In this document: positions 35,952-44,948 of the stretch, in pieces
How the letters are laid out: every line of letters starts with the position of its first letter
Numbering within the stretch: position 1 is the stretch's first letter
From: Chlorobiaceae bacterium
GTDB taxonomy: Bacteria; Bacteroidota; Chlorobiia; Chlorobiales; Chlorobiaceae
Direction of reading: 5' to 3'
Assembly (NCBI GenBank): GCA_013334865.1
Contig: JAAXWS010000014.1
Location: 1-61,274 of the forward strand
DNA: 61,274 nucleotides
Notes under the pieces: model-generated
Told to the model about the DNA's origin: nothing
The model's input: only the letters and a program-made list of their open reading frames with translations
Database searches by the model: none
Position numbers and translations under genes: made by a program

Positions 35952-35989
35952 AAAAAAAATGAAAAGGGAGGCTGGTGGGCCTCCCTTTT
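35952..35989 (-). terminator. Rho-independent terminator after hemL
   Basis: An 11-bp stem AAAAGGGAGGC/GCCTCCCTTTT (35962-35972 with 35979-35989). On the minus strand it is followed by eight T. Confidence 0.9.
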
Positions 35990-36011
35990 GCATGTCTGTC
36001 GCGCCGTTCCC

Positions 36012-37307
36012 TTACTGGTGGGCGGCGACCAGCGCGTTGTAGTTCGCCTTGACGGTCTTCTCGAGATCCTCGTCGGAGTGCACGAAGCTGGTGAACATGG
36101 CTTCGAACTGCGACGGGGCGAGGTAGATGCCCTGGTCGAGCATCGAGTGGAAGTACTTGCCGTACTTGGCGGAGTCGGCGGTTATGGCGCTCTTGTAGTC
36201 GACGACCGGGGTCTCGGTGAAGAAGAGGCAGGCCATGGATCCGACGCGGTTCTGCACGTAGTTCAAACCGAGCTTGTCCATGTTGGCCTTGAAGCCGGCT
36301 TCGAGGAAAGCGGCCTTGCGCTCGAGTTCCGGATAGGGGTTCTCCTCGATGAGGATCTTCAGGGTCTCGAGGCCTGCGGTCAGGGCGAGCGGGTTGCCCG
36401 AGAGGGTGCCGGCCTGGTAGACCGAACCCAGCGGAGCCACGTTTTCCATGATCTGGCGCTTGCCGCCGAACGCGCCGACCGGGAGGCCGCCGCCGATGAT
36501 CTTGCCCATCGTGGTCAGGTCGGGGGTGACGCCGTAGTACTCCTGCGCGCCGCCGAGGGCCACGCGGAATCCGCACATGACTTCGTCAAAGATCAGCACG
36601 ATGCCTTCCTTGTCGCAGAGCTCGCGGAGGGCTACGAGGAACTCCTTTTTGGCGGGGATGACGCCCGTGTTGCCGGCGACCGGCTCGATGATGATGGCTG
36701 CGACCTGGCCCCTGTTCTCGTTGACGAGTACCTTGACCGATTCGATATCGTTATAGGTGGCGTTGAGGGTGTCGTTGGCGGTACCCTTGGTCACGCCGGG
36801 GCTGTCGGGTGCGCCGAGGGTGAGCACGCCTGAACCTGCCTTGATGAGGAAGCTGTCGCCGTGGCCGTGGTAGCAGCCCTCGAACTTGATGATTTTATCC
36901 TTGCCGGTGTAGCCGCGGGCAAGGCGGACGGCCGACATGGTGGCTTCGGTGCCGCTGTTGACCATGCGGACCATCTCGAGCGACGGTACGACCTTGCAGA
37001 GCAGTTCAGCGATCTCGATTTCGAGCTCGATCGGGGTGCCGAAGCTGGTGCCGATGTTGCGCAGGGTGTACTCGATCGCCGCGGTCAGGCGGGGATGCAT
37101 GCTGCCGAGGATGAACGGGCCCCAGGATCCGACATAGTCCAGGTAGGTGTTGCCGTCGACGTCGGTCATGTAAGCGCCCTTGCCCTTGGCCATGTAAATC
37201 GGGGTGCCGCCGACGGATTTGAAGGCGCGGACGGGGGAGTTGACGCCGCCGGGAATGAACTTTTTCGCTTTCTCGAAGAGTTCAGCAGATCTGGTGAGTT
37301 GAGGCAT
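36012..37307 (-). CDS. hemL: Glutamate-1-semialdehyde 2,1-aminomutase
   Basis: A 431-residue class III aminotransferase fold. It begins SAELFEKAKKFIPGGVNSPVRAF, has LIFDEVMCGFRVALGGAQEYYG and the PLP lysine in LTTMGKIIGGGLPVGAFGG (about 267). It makes 5-aminolevulinate in the C5 pathway, the first committed precursor for haem and bacteriochlorophyll. It is a monocistronic unit on the minus strand between recO and its own terminator. Confidence 0.96.
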   Translation of the reverse strand: MPQLTRSAELFEKAKKFIPGGVNSPVRAFKSVGGTPIYMAKGKGAYMTDVDGNTYLDYVGSWGPFILGSMHPRLTAAIEYTLRNIGTSFGTPIELEIEIAELLCKVVPSLEMVRMVNSGTEATMSAVRLARGYTGKDKIIKFEGCYHGHGDSFLIKAGSGVLTLGAPDSPGVTKGTANDTLNATYNDIESVKVLVNENRGQVAAIIIEPVAGNTGVIPAKKEFLVALRELCDKEGIVLIFDEVMCGFRVALGGAQEYYGVTPDLTTMGKIIGGGLPVGAFGGKRQIMENVAPLGSVYQAGTLSGNPLALTAGLETLKILIEENPYPELERKAAFLEAGFKANMDKLGLNYVQNRVGSMACLFFTETPVVDYKSAITADSAKYGKYFHSMLDQGIYLAPSQFEAMFTSFVHSDEDLEKTVKANYNALVAAHQ

Positions 37308-37409
37308 GTCGGATCGCTCTGTTTGGTTTTATAGAAAGAATGTGAAAAATACTGGGCAAGATAGTAAAAATGTCCCGAACATTGAAAGCTTTCGGGGGAC
37401 AGGGCGGGA

Positions 37410-38180
37410 TCAGGAGGAGACGAGCCGGGAGACGATGTCGAGATGCTTGCGGTGAGGCATCCGTTCGAGATGCGTGGAGCAGTAGTCCTGCAGCAGGTCG
37501 CAGATTGCTGAGAGATCGGCGGGGTCGGCGTCGGGGGTGCCGTTCGCGGAGATGCTGCGGAGGATGCGGTACTGCTCGACCGGCACCGGCTGCAGGCGGC
37601 TGTCGAAGGATGTCTGGGTCCCCGGCAGGGCGAACCCGCCCGGATCATGCACGAAATGTAGCTCCCGGAGCCCCCGGGCGTCGATCGACGGCTCGATCTT
37701 TTCCCGGCTGAATACGCAGCGGTCGATAGACGGTTCGAAGCCGAGCACGCCGACCAGCCGCAACAGGAAGCGTGCCAAGATGGCCTGGAACCCTTCGCTT
37801 GTGCCGCACAGCCGTTCGATGGCCGAGCTGAGCAGCGTGAAGAGCGGGATGTTCTTCTCGTCCGGGCCCGATGAGTGTCGCGCCAGGTCCAGGATCCGGT
37901 AGAGCATGGCGAAGCGTTCGAGGTCGGGCTCCAGCGACAGGGGGCTGAGCACCAGGCTCGCATCGCTGGCCAGCTGGATGTCGCGGGTGCTGCGCCGGTA
38001 TATCACCGCGTCGACGATGTTGCCCGCGCTGAACAGGCCGCTCATCCGGTTTTTCGGATTCCGGACGGCCTTCAGGATGACGGAAACCTGCCCGAACTCC
38101 CTGGTCAGGAGCAGGCAGATCTTCGACTGGTCCCGGTACTTGATCTCGCGGAGCACCACCGCGCGGGTCTTGACGATCAT
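37410..38180 (-). CDS. recO: DNA repair protein RecO
   Basis: A 256-residue RecO. The N-terminal OB domain starts MIVKTRAVVLREIKYRDQSKICLLLTREFGQVSVILKAVR. The helical C domain retains FLLRLVGVLGFEPSIDRC. The four-cysteine zinc site found in many RecO proteins is not present (only isolated cysteines). RecO loads RecA with RecR in recombinational repair. Confidence 0.9.
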   Translation of the reverse strand: MIVKTRAVVLREIKYRDQSKICLLLTREFGQVSVILKAVRNPKNRMSGLFSAGNIVDAVIYRRSTRDIQLASDASLVLSPLSLEPDLERFAMLYRILDLARHSSGPDEKNIPLFTLLSSAIERLCGTSEGFQAILARFLLRLVGVLGFEPSIDRCVFSREKIEPSIDARGLRELHFVHDPGGFALPGTQTSFDSRLQPVPVEQYRILRSISANGTPDADPADLSAICDLLQDYCSTHLERMPHRKHLDIVSRLVSS

Positions 38181-38309
38181 CCGGAAACTTTTTTTTGAGA
38201 ATAAATATAATTATATACGATCACCTTGATTGCACCGCGTTTCCACGACGTGCAACCCCATGAACAACAACATCAGTAAGACAATAGATTCTTAAAGGAG
38301 GAATATCAT

Positions 38310-38558
38310 ATGCCTACCTATCATTACCGCTGCAGCAGCTGTGGTTTCGAAACCGAAGTGTTCCAGCGCATGACCGAGGACGCCCTGACCACCTGCACCG
38401 GTTGCGGCAAGGAGACGTTCGAGCGCGTCATCAGCGCCGAAGGCGGATTCGTGCTCAAGGGGTCCGGATTCTACGGTACGGACTACTGCGGCAGCAAATC
38501 GTCGTCCAAGGCGTCGGAGTCCGGCGGCGGCTGTTCGACCTGCCCGCACGCCAAATGA
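38310..38558 (+). CDS. FmdB-type zinc ribbon protein
   Basis: An 82-residue protein. The start [19 protein letters not shown] with CxxC, then [14 protein letters not shown], is the putative regulatory protein FmdB family zinc ribbon. A Ser/Gly/Cys-rich tail ([10 protein letters not shown]... CSTCPHAK) holds an extra CxxC. AAAGGAGG at about 38294-38301 is a strong ribosome site. Its function is unknown in most bacteria. Confidence 0.88.
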   Translation: MPTYHYRCSSCGFETEVFQRMTEDALTTCTGCGKETFERVISAEGGFVLKGSGFYGTDYCGSKSSSKASESGGGCSTCPHAK

Positions 38559-38597
38559 CCCCTGTGCCGGGTCCACGGCCATCAGCATAGAGCCTTG

Positions 38598-38631
38598 CCG
38601 AAGCCTTCCCTCACCGGAAGGCTTCGGTTTT
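38598..38631 (+). terminator. Rho-independent terminator after the FmdB gene
   Basis: A 12-bp stem CCGAAGCCTTCC/GGAAGGCTTCGG (38598-38609 with 38616-38627) is followed by TTTT. Its end touches the stop codon of the convergent LptA-like gene. Confidence 0.85.
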
Positions 38632-39557
38632 CATCTGAAAACCGGTTTCTCGCGTTCGCGCCAGCGGAAATCCGGGAGGTCGATTCCCTTGTCCTCCCGC
38701 AGGCTGTTCGGGTACTGTTTTCCCAGTGCATTTCCCGTCGTCAGGATGCGGCTCAGCTTTCCCTCCCTGAAGAACAGGCGCAGCTTGTCGCCGCTCGTGA
38801 AGTTCGCCCCCGACGGTTGGTTCGCGTCGTCGTAGGTGTGGTAGAGGGCCCGGGCCTTCGTCGTCACGGTCACTCCGGTCAGGCGCGAACGGTCGTCGAG
38901 CGTCACCACCATATGTTCGCCGCTCATCTGGTCGAACAGGGGCCTTCCGGCGGAAAGCGTATCCCTCGATGCGAAGAACGCGTGGCCGTGCACCTGGATT
39001 TCATCGGCCCTCTTCTCGCCGGAGACCTCCTTCAGGTGCACCCGGATGACGTCTCCGCTGAGCTGGCGCCCCTGCTGCCAGACGATCGCATCGTCGTACA
39101 GCCACAGCTCGTCGCTCTTCTGGTTGAAAACCGAACGGTTCGACTTCGCCACCAGGTTGTCGCGGACGACCCGGCCCCGGACGTTCCCGGAAAGTTCGCC
39201 TGCCTCCTCATCCGGATGGTAGATACCCCTGTCGCCGAAGGTTTCGAGCGTGTTGTCCTTGATGAAGATGTTTCCTTCGAGCTCGATCAGGTCGCTTTCG
39301 GGGTACTCGACCGCGTGGTCGCACCTGAGGCTCCTGGCTCCCTGAACGAAGACCACGCCCCCGGTCGCCGACCGGAACGGCTGAACCTTGCCCGAGGATT
39401 CGGGGGTTTCTCCACCCTCGATGACGTCGGCGTGTTCAAGCACCGTTTTCTTTTTCTCCGCAGAGGCAGTATAATCCGTCAGGCCGGGAGCCAGGATGGC
39501 AGGCAGTGCCAGGAAGCACAGCAAGGCTATGGCGGTCGGTTTTCCTGTTCTCATCAT
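38631..39557 (-). CDS. LptA/OstA-like exported protein
   Basis: A 308-residue protein with a signal peptide (KPTAIALLCFLALPAILAPGLTDYTASA). The rest is built of beta strands in the OstA/LptA repeat manner: SLRCDHAVEYPESDLIELEGNIFIKD, GRGIYHPD-like, SNRSVFNQKSDELWLYDDAIVWQQGRQLSGDVIRVHL. Such proteins bridge lipopolysaccharide across the periplasm. It is longer than E. coli LptA (about 185). The ATG at 39557 is preceded by GGGAGA. It is divergent from the epimerase-like gene, with 58 bp between them. Confidence 0.75.
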   Translation of the reverse strand: MMRTGKPTAIALLCFLALPAILAPGLTDYTASAEKKKTVLEHADVIEGGETPESSGKVQPFRSATGGVVFVQGARSLRCDHAVEYPESDLIELEGNIFIKDNTLETFGDRGIYHPDEEAGELSGNVRGRVVRDNLVAKSNRSVFNQKSDELWLYDDAIVWQQGRQLSGDVIRVHLKEVSGEKRADEIQVHGHAFFASRDTLSAGRPLFDQMSGEHMVVTLDDRSRLTGVTVTTKARALYHTYDDANQPSGANFTSGDKLRLFFREGKLSRILTTGNALGKQYPNSLREDKGIDLPDFRWREREKPVFR

Positions 39558-39615
39558 GCGAGGTCTCCCGGAGATTGTCGTGTTGTCTGTCAATGTACCA
39601 TAATAGCTATCGTCA

Positions 39616-40698
39616 GTGAAAAAAACAGTGTTGGTCGCCCGGGGGCGGTTTGGGTTCCTGAAAATCGCCCCCCTCTTTTCCGCCCTTGAAGGCAACGGGC
39701 TCCTCGAACCGGTGCCGGCGCTCGTCGTGCCGGAGGGCGAGCCGGGGCCGGAACCCTCGCTCCTTGCCGCTTTCGGCCTCGAAGACCGGCTCCGGAGGAT
39801 CCCTGTCGCGGCCGGCACGCCTGTCGGGGAGAGCGCCGGCCTCATGCTCGCCTTTGAAAGCCTGTTTGCCGAGGTCGCACCGGACTTCGTCGTGCCCGGA
39901 GGCTACGACAACGCAGCCTTGGCAGCCGCCATCACCGCGTCGCGGATGGGCATCCCCGTCGTCAGCCTCGAGGCAGGCCTTCGCAGCTACGACCGTTCCG
40001 AGCCCGAGGAGCTCAACCGGCTGATCATCGATGCGGTCGCGGCGCTCCACTTCGTCAGCGAGCACAGCGGCGTTTACAACCTTATCAACGAGGGCTTCGC
40101 AGACGACCGTATCCTGTTTGCCGGAAACCCGTCCATCGACAGCCTCGTGGCGCTCATCGGCGACGCCAACCGCTCGGAGGTGCTCGCCTCGCTCGGGCTG
40201 GAGCCGAAGAAATTCGCCACCGTGATGCTCGGCATGCCGCTCCAGCCCGGAGCCGCCGGGAACCACGACCTTCTCTGCAGGGTGCTCGGGTCCATAGCCG
40301 CCACGACGACCGTGCTCCTGCCCTTTGGCGTCCTGCCGGACGGCGGCGTGCATGAAGCCTTCGGCAGCATACCCGGCATCAGGGTGATCCCCATGCCCGA
40401 TACGGTCGACCTGCTGCGGGTACTCAAGGAATCGGCGTTCGTCCTCACCGACAGCGAAGAGTTCGAGTCCGAGCTGACCGTCATGAGCGTGCCGTGCCTC
40501 TCCCTGCGCCAGGGCACCTGCCGCCCTTCGACCGTCGAGGTCGGCACCAATGCGATCATCGGCTTCGATGAAGATGATCTCCTCGAGCGCGCGTCGGTCA
40601 TCCTCTCCGGAAAACCGACAGGCAAGACCCTCATCCCCGAAAAGTGGGACGGCGCCTCCGCGAAACGCATCGCCGAAGTGCTCGAACGGGCAAGTTGA
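39616..40698 (+). CDS. UDP-N-acetylglucosamine 2-epimerase family protein, divergent
   Basis: A 360-residue GT-B-fold protein with WecB-family landmarks: LEAGLRSYDRSEPEELNRLIIDAVA near 122-146, then FAGNPSIDS, TDSEEFESELTVMSVPCLSLRQGTCRPSTVEVGTNAIIGF. Several catalytic positions are altered: the usual GTRPE start is GRFGFLK, the QGDT Asp region reads PGGYDNA, VEAGLR is preceded by S instead of H, and the HRREN histidine segment is replaced by LGMPLQPG. True epimerase activity is therefore doubtful; another nucleotide-sugar role is possible. Confidence 0.7.
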   Translation: MKKTVLVARGRFGFLKIAPLFSALEGNGLLEPVPALVVPEGEPGPEPSLLAAFGLEDRLRRIPVAAGTPVGESAGLMLAFESLFAEVAPDFVVPGGYDNAALAAAITASRMGIPVVSLEAGLRSYDRSEPEELNRLIIDAVAALHFVSEHSGVYNLINEGFADDRILFAGNPSIDSLVALIGDANRSEVLASLGLEPKKFATVMLGMPLQPGAAGNHDLLCRVLGSIAATTTVLLPFGVLPDGGVHEAFGSIPGIRVIPMPDTVDLLRVLKESAFVLTDSEEFESELTVMSVPCLSLRQGTCRPSTVEVGTNAIIGFDEDDLLERASVILSGKPTGKTLIPEKWDGASAKRIAEVLERAS

Positions 40699-40740
40699 CT
40701 TCCACCACAGCTGAACCACAACCATCGGAGGATCGACCAT

Positions 40741-41280
40741 ATGAGTGCAGGAGAACAACAGCGGGGGGTTGGCATACAGGCGATCCTCGACCGGCGGAGC
40801 GTACGCGACTTTACGCCGGAACCGGTCCGGGAGGCGGAGCTCGAGCAGCTCGTGAGGGCTGGCATGGCGGCTCCGACGGCCAAGAACATGCAGCCATGGG
40901 CGTTCGTCGTCGTCACCGGTCGCGAGATGCTCGACCGCCTCGCGGAAGGGCTGCCCTACGGGAAGATGCTCGGCAAGGCGCCGGCGGCCATCGTGGTCTG
41001 CACCCGGCCGGAGCTGGCCAACAACGGGAGCCTGGAGCTGGCGGTGGTCGACGCCACCTGCGCGGCCGAGAACATCCTTCTGGCGGCCCACGCCCTGGGC
41101 CTCGGGTCGGTCTGGGTCGCCTCGTATCCCTATGAGGAGCGGATGGCGCACGTCGGCGGCGTACTGGGGATACCGGGGGAGGTGATTCCCCTGTGCGTAC
41201 TGCCGGTCGGCCGTCCCGCGGCGGTAAAGCCGCCCATCGACAAGTACAAGTCCGAGCGCATCCACCGCGAGCGCTGGTGA
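40741..41280 (+). CDS. Nitroreductase family protein
   Basis: A 179-residue single-domain FMN enzyme. ILDRRSVRDFTPEPV (about 15-29) and APTAKNMQPWAFVVV contact FMN phosphate and ring; AAENILLAAHALGLGSVWVASYP is the central helix region. These proteins reduce nitro groups, quinones or other electron acceptors with NAD(P)H. ATCGGAGG precedes the ATG at 40741. It is followed after 34 bp by a membrane protein gene. Confidence 0.88.
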   Translation: MSAGEQQRGVGIQAILDRRSVRDFTPEPVREAELEQLVRAGMAAPTAKNMQPWAFVVVTGREMLDRLAEGLPYGKMLGKAPAAIVVCTRPELANNGSLELAVVDATCAAENILLAAHALGLGSVWVASYPYEERMAHVGGVLGIPGEVIPLCVLPVGRPAAVKPPIDKYKSERIHRERW

Positions 41281-41314
41281 GCGTTTCCGAACAACCCCTA
41301 TCCGGAGCAGCGGC

Positions 41315-42052
41315 ATGGCCGTTCACGATACCGAAGATACGTTCGACCTGAACAGGATCATCTCGCAGGGCTGGAAGCTCTACCTGCGGAATTTCACTTC
41401 CATTGCGGCGACCGTCCTTCTCGTCTCCGTGCCGGTGAACGCGGCGCTGTCGTTCCTGCCCGTCCACCTGCTCCCGGGGCATGGTCCGTATGATGCCTGG
41501 GTCATGCGGCTGCTCTCCTCGGCGAAGCTCCTGGTGTTCAACGGCCTGATCGCCATGGCGGTGTCGAAGATCGTCGAGACTTCGGCAACGGGTATCCCGA
41601 TTTCATGGTCCTCCTTGTTCCGGCATGCCCTTTCGAGACTGGGAGCGGCCCTCTCGCCTGGTCCGCTCCTGGCGCTTTCTGCAATTGGGATGCTCCTGCT
41701 CCTGCTCGTGCCACGGGTGGGCGAAGCGATCTACTACGCGCTCTTCACCTTCCACTTCATCGCCGTGTCGCTGCGGGGACGGTCCGGCATGGCGGCGATC
41801 GACTATTCGAGGGGGCTTTTCGCGGGCCGTTTCGGCAAGGTGTTCTGGAGCCAGCTCGTCTTTTTCCTCTTTCCGGCGGCATTGACTGCCGCCATGCTGC
41901 CCTTCATCCTCGTGCTTCCGAGAACGCCCGCTGTCGCGACCGCCCTCAACGCGCTCCTCGACCTCTTCCTCGCCTGGCCGTTCGCGATGTCGACCCTCTT
42001 GTTTCTCGGCCTCGAGTCGCCGGGGATGGATAAGGTGCAGGGAGGCGCCTGA
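41315..42052 (+). CDS. Polytopic membrane protein of unknown function
   Basis: A 245-residue protein with about five to six hydrophobic segments. The N terminus DTFDLNRIISQGWKLYLRNFTSIAATVLLVSVPVNAAL resembles the start of the GlpQ/YckC-like or DUF975-like integral membrane families, but I cannot assign one. No enzyme motif is seen. It converges with the metallophosphoesterase gene, with only 3 bp between them. Confidence 0.6.
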   Translation: MAVHDTEDTFDLNRIISQGWKLYLRNFTSIAATVLLVSVPVNAALSFLPVHLLPGHGPYDAWVMRLLSSAKLLVFNGLIAMAVSKIVETSATGIPISWSSLFRHALSRLGAALSPGPLLALSAIGMLLLLLVPRVGEAIYYALFTFHFIAVSLRGRSGMAAIDYSRGLFAGRFGKVFWSQLVFFLFPAALTAAMLPFILVLPRTPAVATALNALLDLFLAWPFAMSTLLFLGLESPGMDKVQGGA

Positions 42053-42055
42053 GCC

Positions 42056-42889
42056 TCAGACGAAGAATTCCAGGTCGTGCAGGGTATTGCCGTCAAGGGA
42101 AAGGATCCGCAGGCGTCCGTCGCCGATCTCCACGGTGCCGCAGCAAAAGCATGGCTGCTCGCATCCGCCCGCGAACGCGGGCAGCACGATGAAGTGGATG
42201 CCGTCGCGGAGGGCGTAGCCTCCGGGGTGGAAGTGCCCGCTGAAGCAGGCCCGGACGTTCGGGTAGCGGCTGATGAGCGCCGATACCTCCTCGTGGTTCC
42301 AGAGCAGGCCGTGCTTCGCGTCGGTGGTCTCTTCGAGCAGCGGAAGGTGCGAGAGCACGATGACCGGTTCCTCGTTGCGCAGGGCCGAGTCGAGCTCCCC
42401 GACGAGCCATTCGAGCTGGCGGCTGCCGACCGCGCCGCAGTAGAAGAGCGCCTGGCGCACGTCGCGGTAGTAGGCGAGCAGGTTGCTGTCGGCGGTGTTT
42501 TCGGGTTCTGAAAGCATCGACACATCCATGCTGTGCAATACGATGAAGCGGATGCCGCCCGTGGCGAATGCGTAGTAAGGGGCAGGGATTCCCATGATGC
42601 TGAAGAGTCGCTCCTGCGGTACGGCGAGGCAGTGGTTGCCGGGCACGTGCACCATCGGCCCCGGATAGCGGGCGAGCATGCCGCGCACCTCGACGAGGTC
42701 GCAGAATGCCGCGTCGCCTTCACGGCTGACGAGGTCCCCGAGCTGCACGACGAATGCCGTTTTCTGTTCCTGCCAGCGGTTGATGCACCGGGTCAGGCCG
42801 GCGGGAGTCGTGCCGGCCTGTTCATCGGGTGTGTAGTGGATGTCGGTGACGATGCCGAACCTGAGCGGATGGCCTTCGGAAGGAGCCAT
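42056..42889 (-). CDS. Calcineurin-like metallophosphoesterase
   Basis: A 277-residue class III phosphoesterase. Motifs in order: GIVTDIHY, VQLGDLVS, HVPGNHCL, LSHLPLLEE, SGHFHPGGY. The overall layout resembles ADP-ribose/CDP-alcohol diphosphatases of the ADPRM type. Start: ATG at 42889; upstream in the long frame it overlaps prfB. It lies 10 bp downstream of prfB on the same strand, so the two may be cotranscribed. Confidence 0.82.
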   Translation of the reverse strand: MAPSEGHPLRFGIVTDIHYTPDEQAGTTPAGLTRCINRWQEQKTAFVVQLGDLVSREGDAAFCDLVEVRGMLARYPGPMVHVPGNHCLAVPQERLFSIMGIPAPYYAFATGGIRFIVLHSMDVSMLSEPENTADSNLLAYYRDVRQALFYCGAVGSRQLEWLVGELDSALRNEEPVIVLSHLPLLEETTDAKHGLLWNHEEVSALISRYPNVRACFSGHFHPGGYALRDGIHFIVLPAFAGGCEQPCFCCGTVEIGDGRLRILSLDGNTLHDLEFFV

Positions 42890-42899
42890 GGTGCCGAGG

Positions 42900-43995
42900 T
42901 CAGTCGCCGAATTCGGAGAGGTAGCGCTGCATGAACTCGTCGAGGTCGCCGTCGAGCACGTTCTCGACGTCGAACCGCTCGTAATTGGTCCGGTGGTCCT
43001 TGATGCGCCGGTCGTCGAGCACGTAGCTGCGGATCTGGCTGCCCCACTCGATCTTCTTCTTCTTGCCCTCGATCTCGCGCTTCTGGGCCTCCTCCTCCTC
43101 ACGCTTGCGCTGGTAAAGCTGGGCCATGAGCATCTTCATCGCGCGCTCCCTGTTCTGGAACTGCGAACGCTCCTCCTGGCATCCGACCACGATGCCCGAG
43201 GGGATGTGCTTGATGCGTACGGCCGTTTCGACCTTGTTGACGTTCTGGCCGCCCTTGCCGCCGCTGCGGAAGGTCGAGAGTTCGAGGTCCTCCTTCCTCA
43301 CTTCGATCTCCACGTCGGGTGGGGCTTCGGGGTAGGTGAAGACGCTGGCGAACGAGGTGTGGCGCCGTGCGTTCGAGTCGTAGGGTGAGACCCTGACGAG
43401 GCGATGCACGCCGTTCTCCGCCTTGAGGTAGCCGTAGGCGTATGGCCCGATGATTTCGAGTGTCGCCGTCTTGATGCCCGCGCCGTCGCCCTCCTGGTAG
43501 TCGTCGGTGAAGACCTTGTACCCCTTGCGTTCGGCCCAGCGCATGTACATGCGGTAGAGCATCTCGGCCCAGTCCTGGGCCTCGGTGCCGCCGGCGCCGG
43601 CGTGGATGATGATCATGGCATTGCCCGCGTCGTCCTTGCCGGAGAGCATGTTCCGGAACTCCAGCGCGTCGATCTCCTTCTCGAGGCTTTCGATGGTGGC
43701 GTCGAGGTCCCCAACGAGGGACTCGTCCTCCAGCTCCGTGGCGATCTCGATCTCCTCGGCGGCATTGTCGGCGGCAGATTTGATCCGGTCGTAGGCCTCG
43801 GTCCAGGATTTGTGGTCGTTGAGCTCCTTGAGCAGCGCGTGCGCGGCCTTCTGGTCGTTCCAGAAGTCGGGCGCGGCCGAAACCTTTTCGAGGTCGCTTA
43901 CCTTCTCTTTTCGCTCATCGATGTCAAAGATACCCCCGTAACTGGTCCATGCGGTGGTTGATGGCGTGGATGCGGTCTTTTTCGGCGTCGAACAT
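42900..43995 (-). CDS. prfB: Peptide chain release factor 2 (programmed +1 frameshift)
   Basis: RF2 of about 364 residues encoded in two frames. Codons 1-23 (from ATG at 43995) read [23 protein letters not shown] and end at an in-frame TGA; a +1 shift then continues [15 protein letters not shown]... to 42900. The GGQ loop is [14 protein letters not shown]. The tripeptide anticodon region reads [18 protein letters not shown] instead of the usual SPF. RF2 releases peptides at UGA and UAA. A single-frame reading from 44114 would give a false N terminus. Confidence 0.95.
43923..43938 (-). promoter_or_regulatory. RF2 programmed frameshift site
   Basis: Minus-strand CGGGGGTATCTTTGAC: the Shine-Dalgarno-like GGGGG, the slippery CTT and the TGA stop followed by C. 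The layout matches the E. coli prfB recoding signal nearly base for base, so RF2 autoregulation by its own UGA stop is expected. Confidence 0.93.
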
Positions 43996-44257
43996 GGTGG
44001 TAAGGGTAAATAATGAACGGGTTTCCTCGATACTTTTTCCGGCTTCCTGCCGCGCGGCTGCTGCAGGCAGGCTGGTGCCGGCTGCTGTGAATATAAACAT
44101 TTCGCTCCGGCCATAAAGTGCTCACGGTAATTCCCGGCGTGCCGGGCAGGGTGATTCTTTGCCTGCTTCCATGGTTGATACTCCTGTGGCCGCTCCCGCC
44201 GAAGTTTCCCCCTGCATGTCCCCTTTTCGAAACGATGGCTGAAAATGGAGGATGACG

Positions 44258-44803
44258 ATGAACAGGGCTATCGATGACCTTATGCACGAGCATGGCGCAA
44301 TCCTCGAAGGATTGCGGATCCTGGAAGGCATCGCCGGGCTGATGGAACGTGGCGGTTCCGTCGACGAAGGCGACATCTCCGACATGCTCGGCTTCCTGAA
44401 GGTGTTCGCCGACCGTTGCCACCACGGCAAGGAGGAGGCGTATCTGTTTCCGGCTCTGGCGAAGGCCGGCGTTTCCGAGCAGGATGTCTCGCTTCCTGCG
44501 TTGCTCTCCGAGCACGCCCGGGGGCGGGAGCTGCTCCGTGCCATGGAGGCCTCGAGCTTTCCGAAGCTCAGGCCTGCGGAGTTCACGGCCGCAGTGCACG
44601 GCTACCTCGACCTCCTCGACGCGCATATCAGGAAGGAGAATACGATACTGTTTCCCCTGGCGGACACGCTGCTCACTGATCTCCAAGCTGAAGAGCTCTT
44701 CGAGGCGTTCGAGGCACATGAGGCGACGGTCATCGGCAAGGGGAGGCACGAGGAGCTCCACGAGCTGCTTGGCAGGCTGCGCACGAGGTATGCCGGAGCA
44801 TGA
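44258..44803 (+). CDS. Hemerythrin HHE domain protein
   Basis: A 181-residue four-helix protein. Iron ligands are placed as in hemerythrin-like domains: His pair in [13 protein letters not shown], His and Glu in [14 protein letters not shown], His in [11 protein letters not shown], and His and Glu in [14 protein letters not shown]. Such proteins bind a di-iron site and sense or store oxygen or nitric oxide; in an anaerobe an oxygen or NO response is plausible. GGAGG at 44247-44251 selects the ATG at 44258. Confidence 0.88.
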   Translation: MNRAIDDLMHEHGAILEGLRILEGIAGLMERGGSVDEGDISDMLGFLKVFADRCHHGKEEAYLFPALAKAGVSEQDVSLPALLSEHARGRELLRAMEASSFPKLRPAEFTAAVHGYLDLLDAHIRKENTILFPLADTLLTDLQAEELFEAFEAHEATVIGKGRHEELHELLGRLRTRYAGA

Positions 44804-44948
44804 GCGGGTTCGACATCAGGGGTTCATGAGAAATAAGATGCCTCCGTCCGGAAAAAGAGCGCTACATTTCATATTTTGTAGAAACGGCCTGCCCGGGCAC
44901 GACCTGAAAACCGGCACCTGGCCCCGAAAGCACTACCCGATACCGTGT

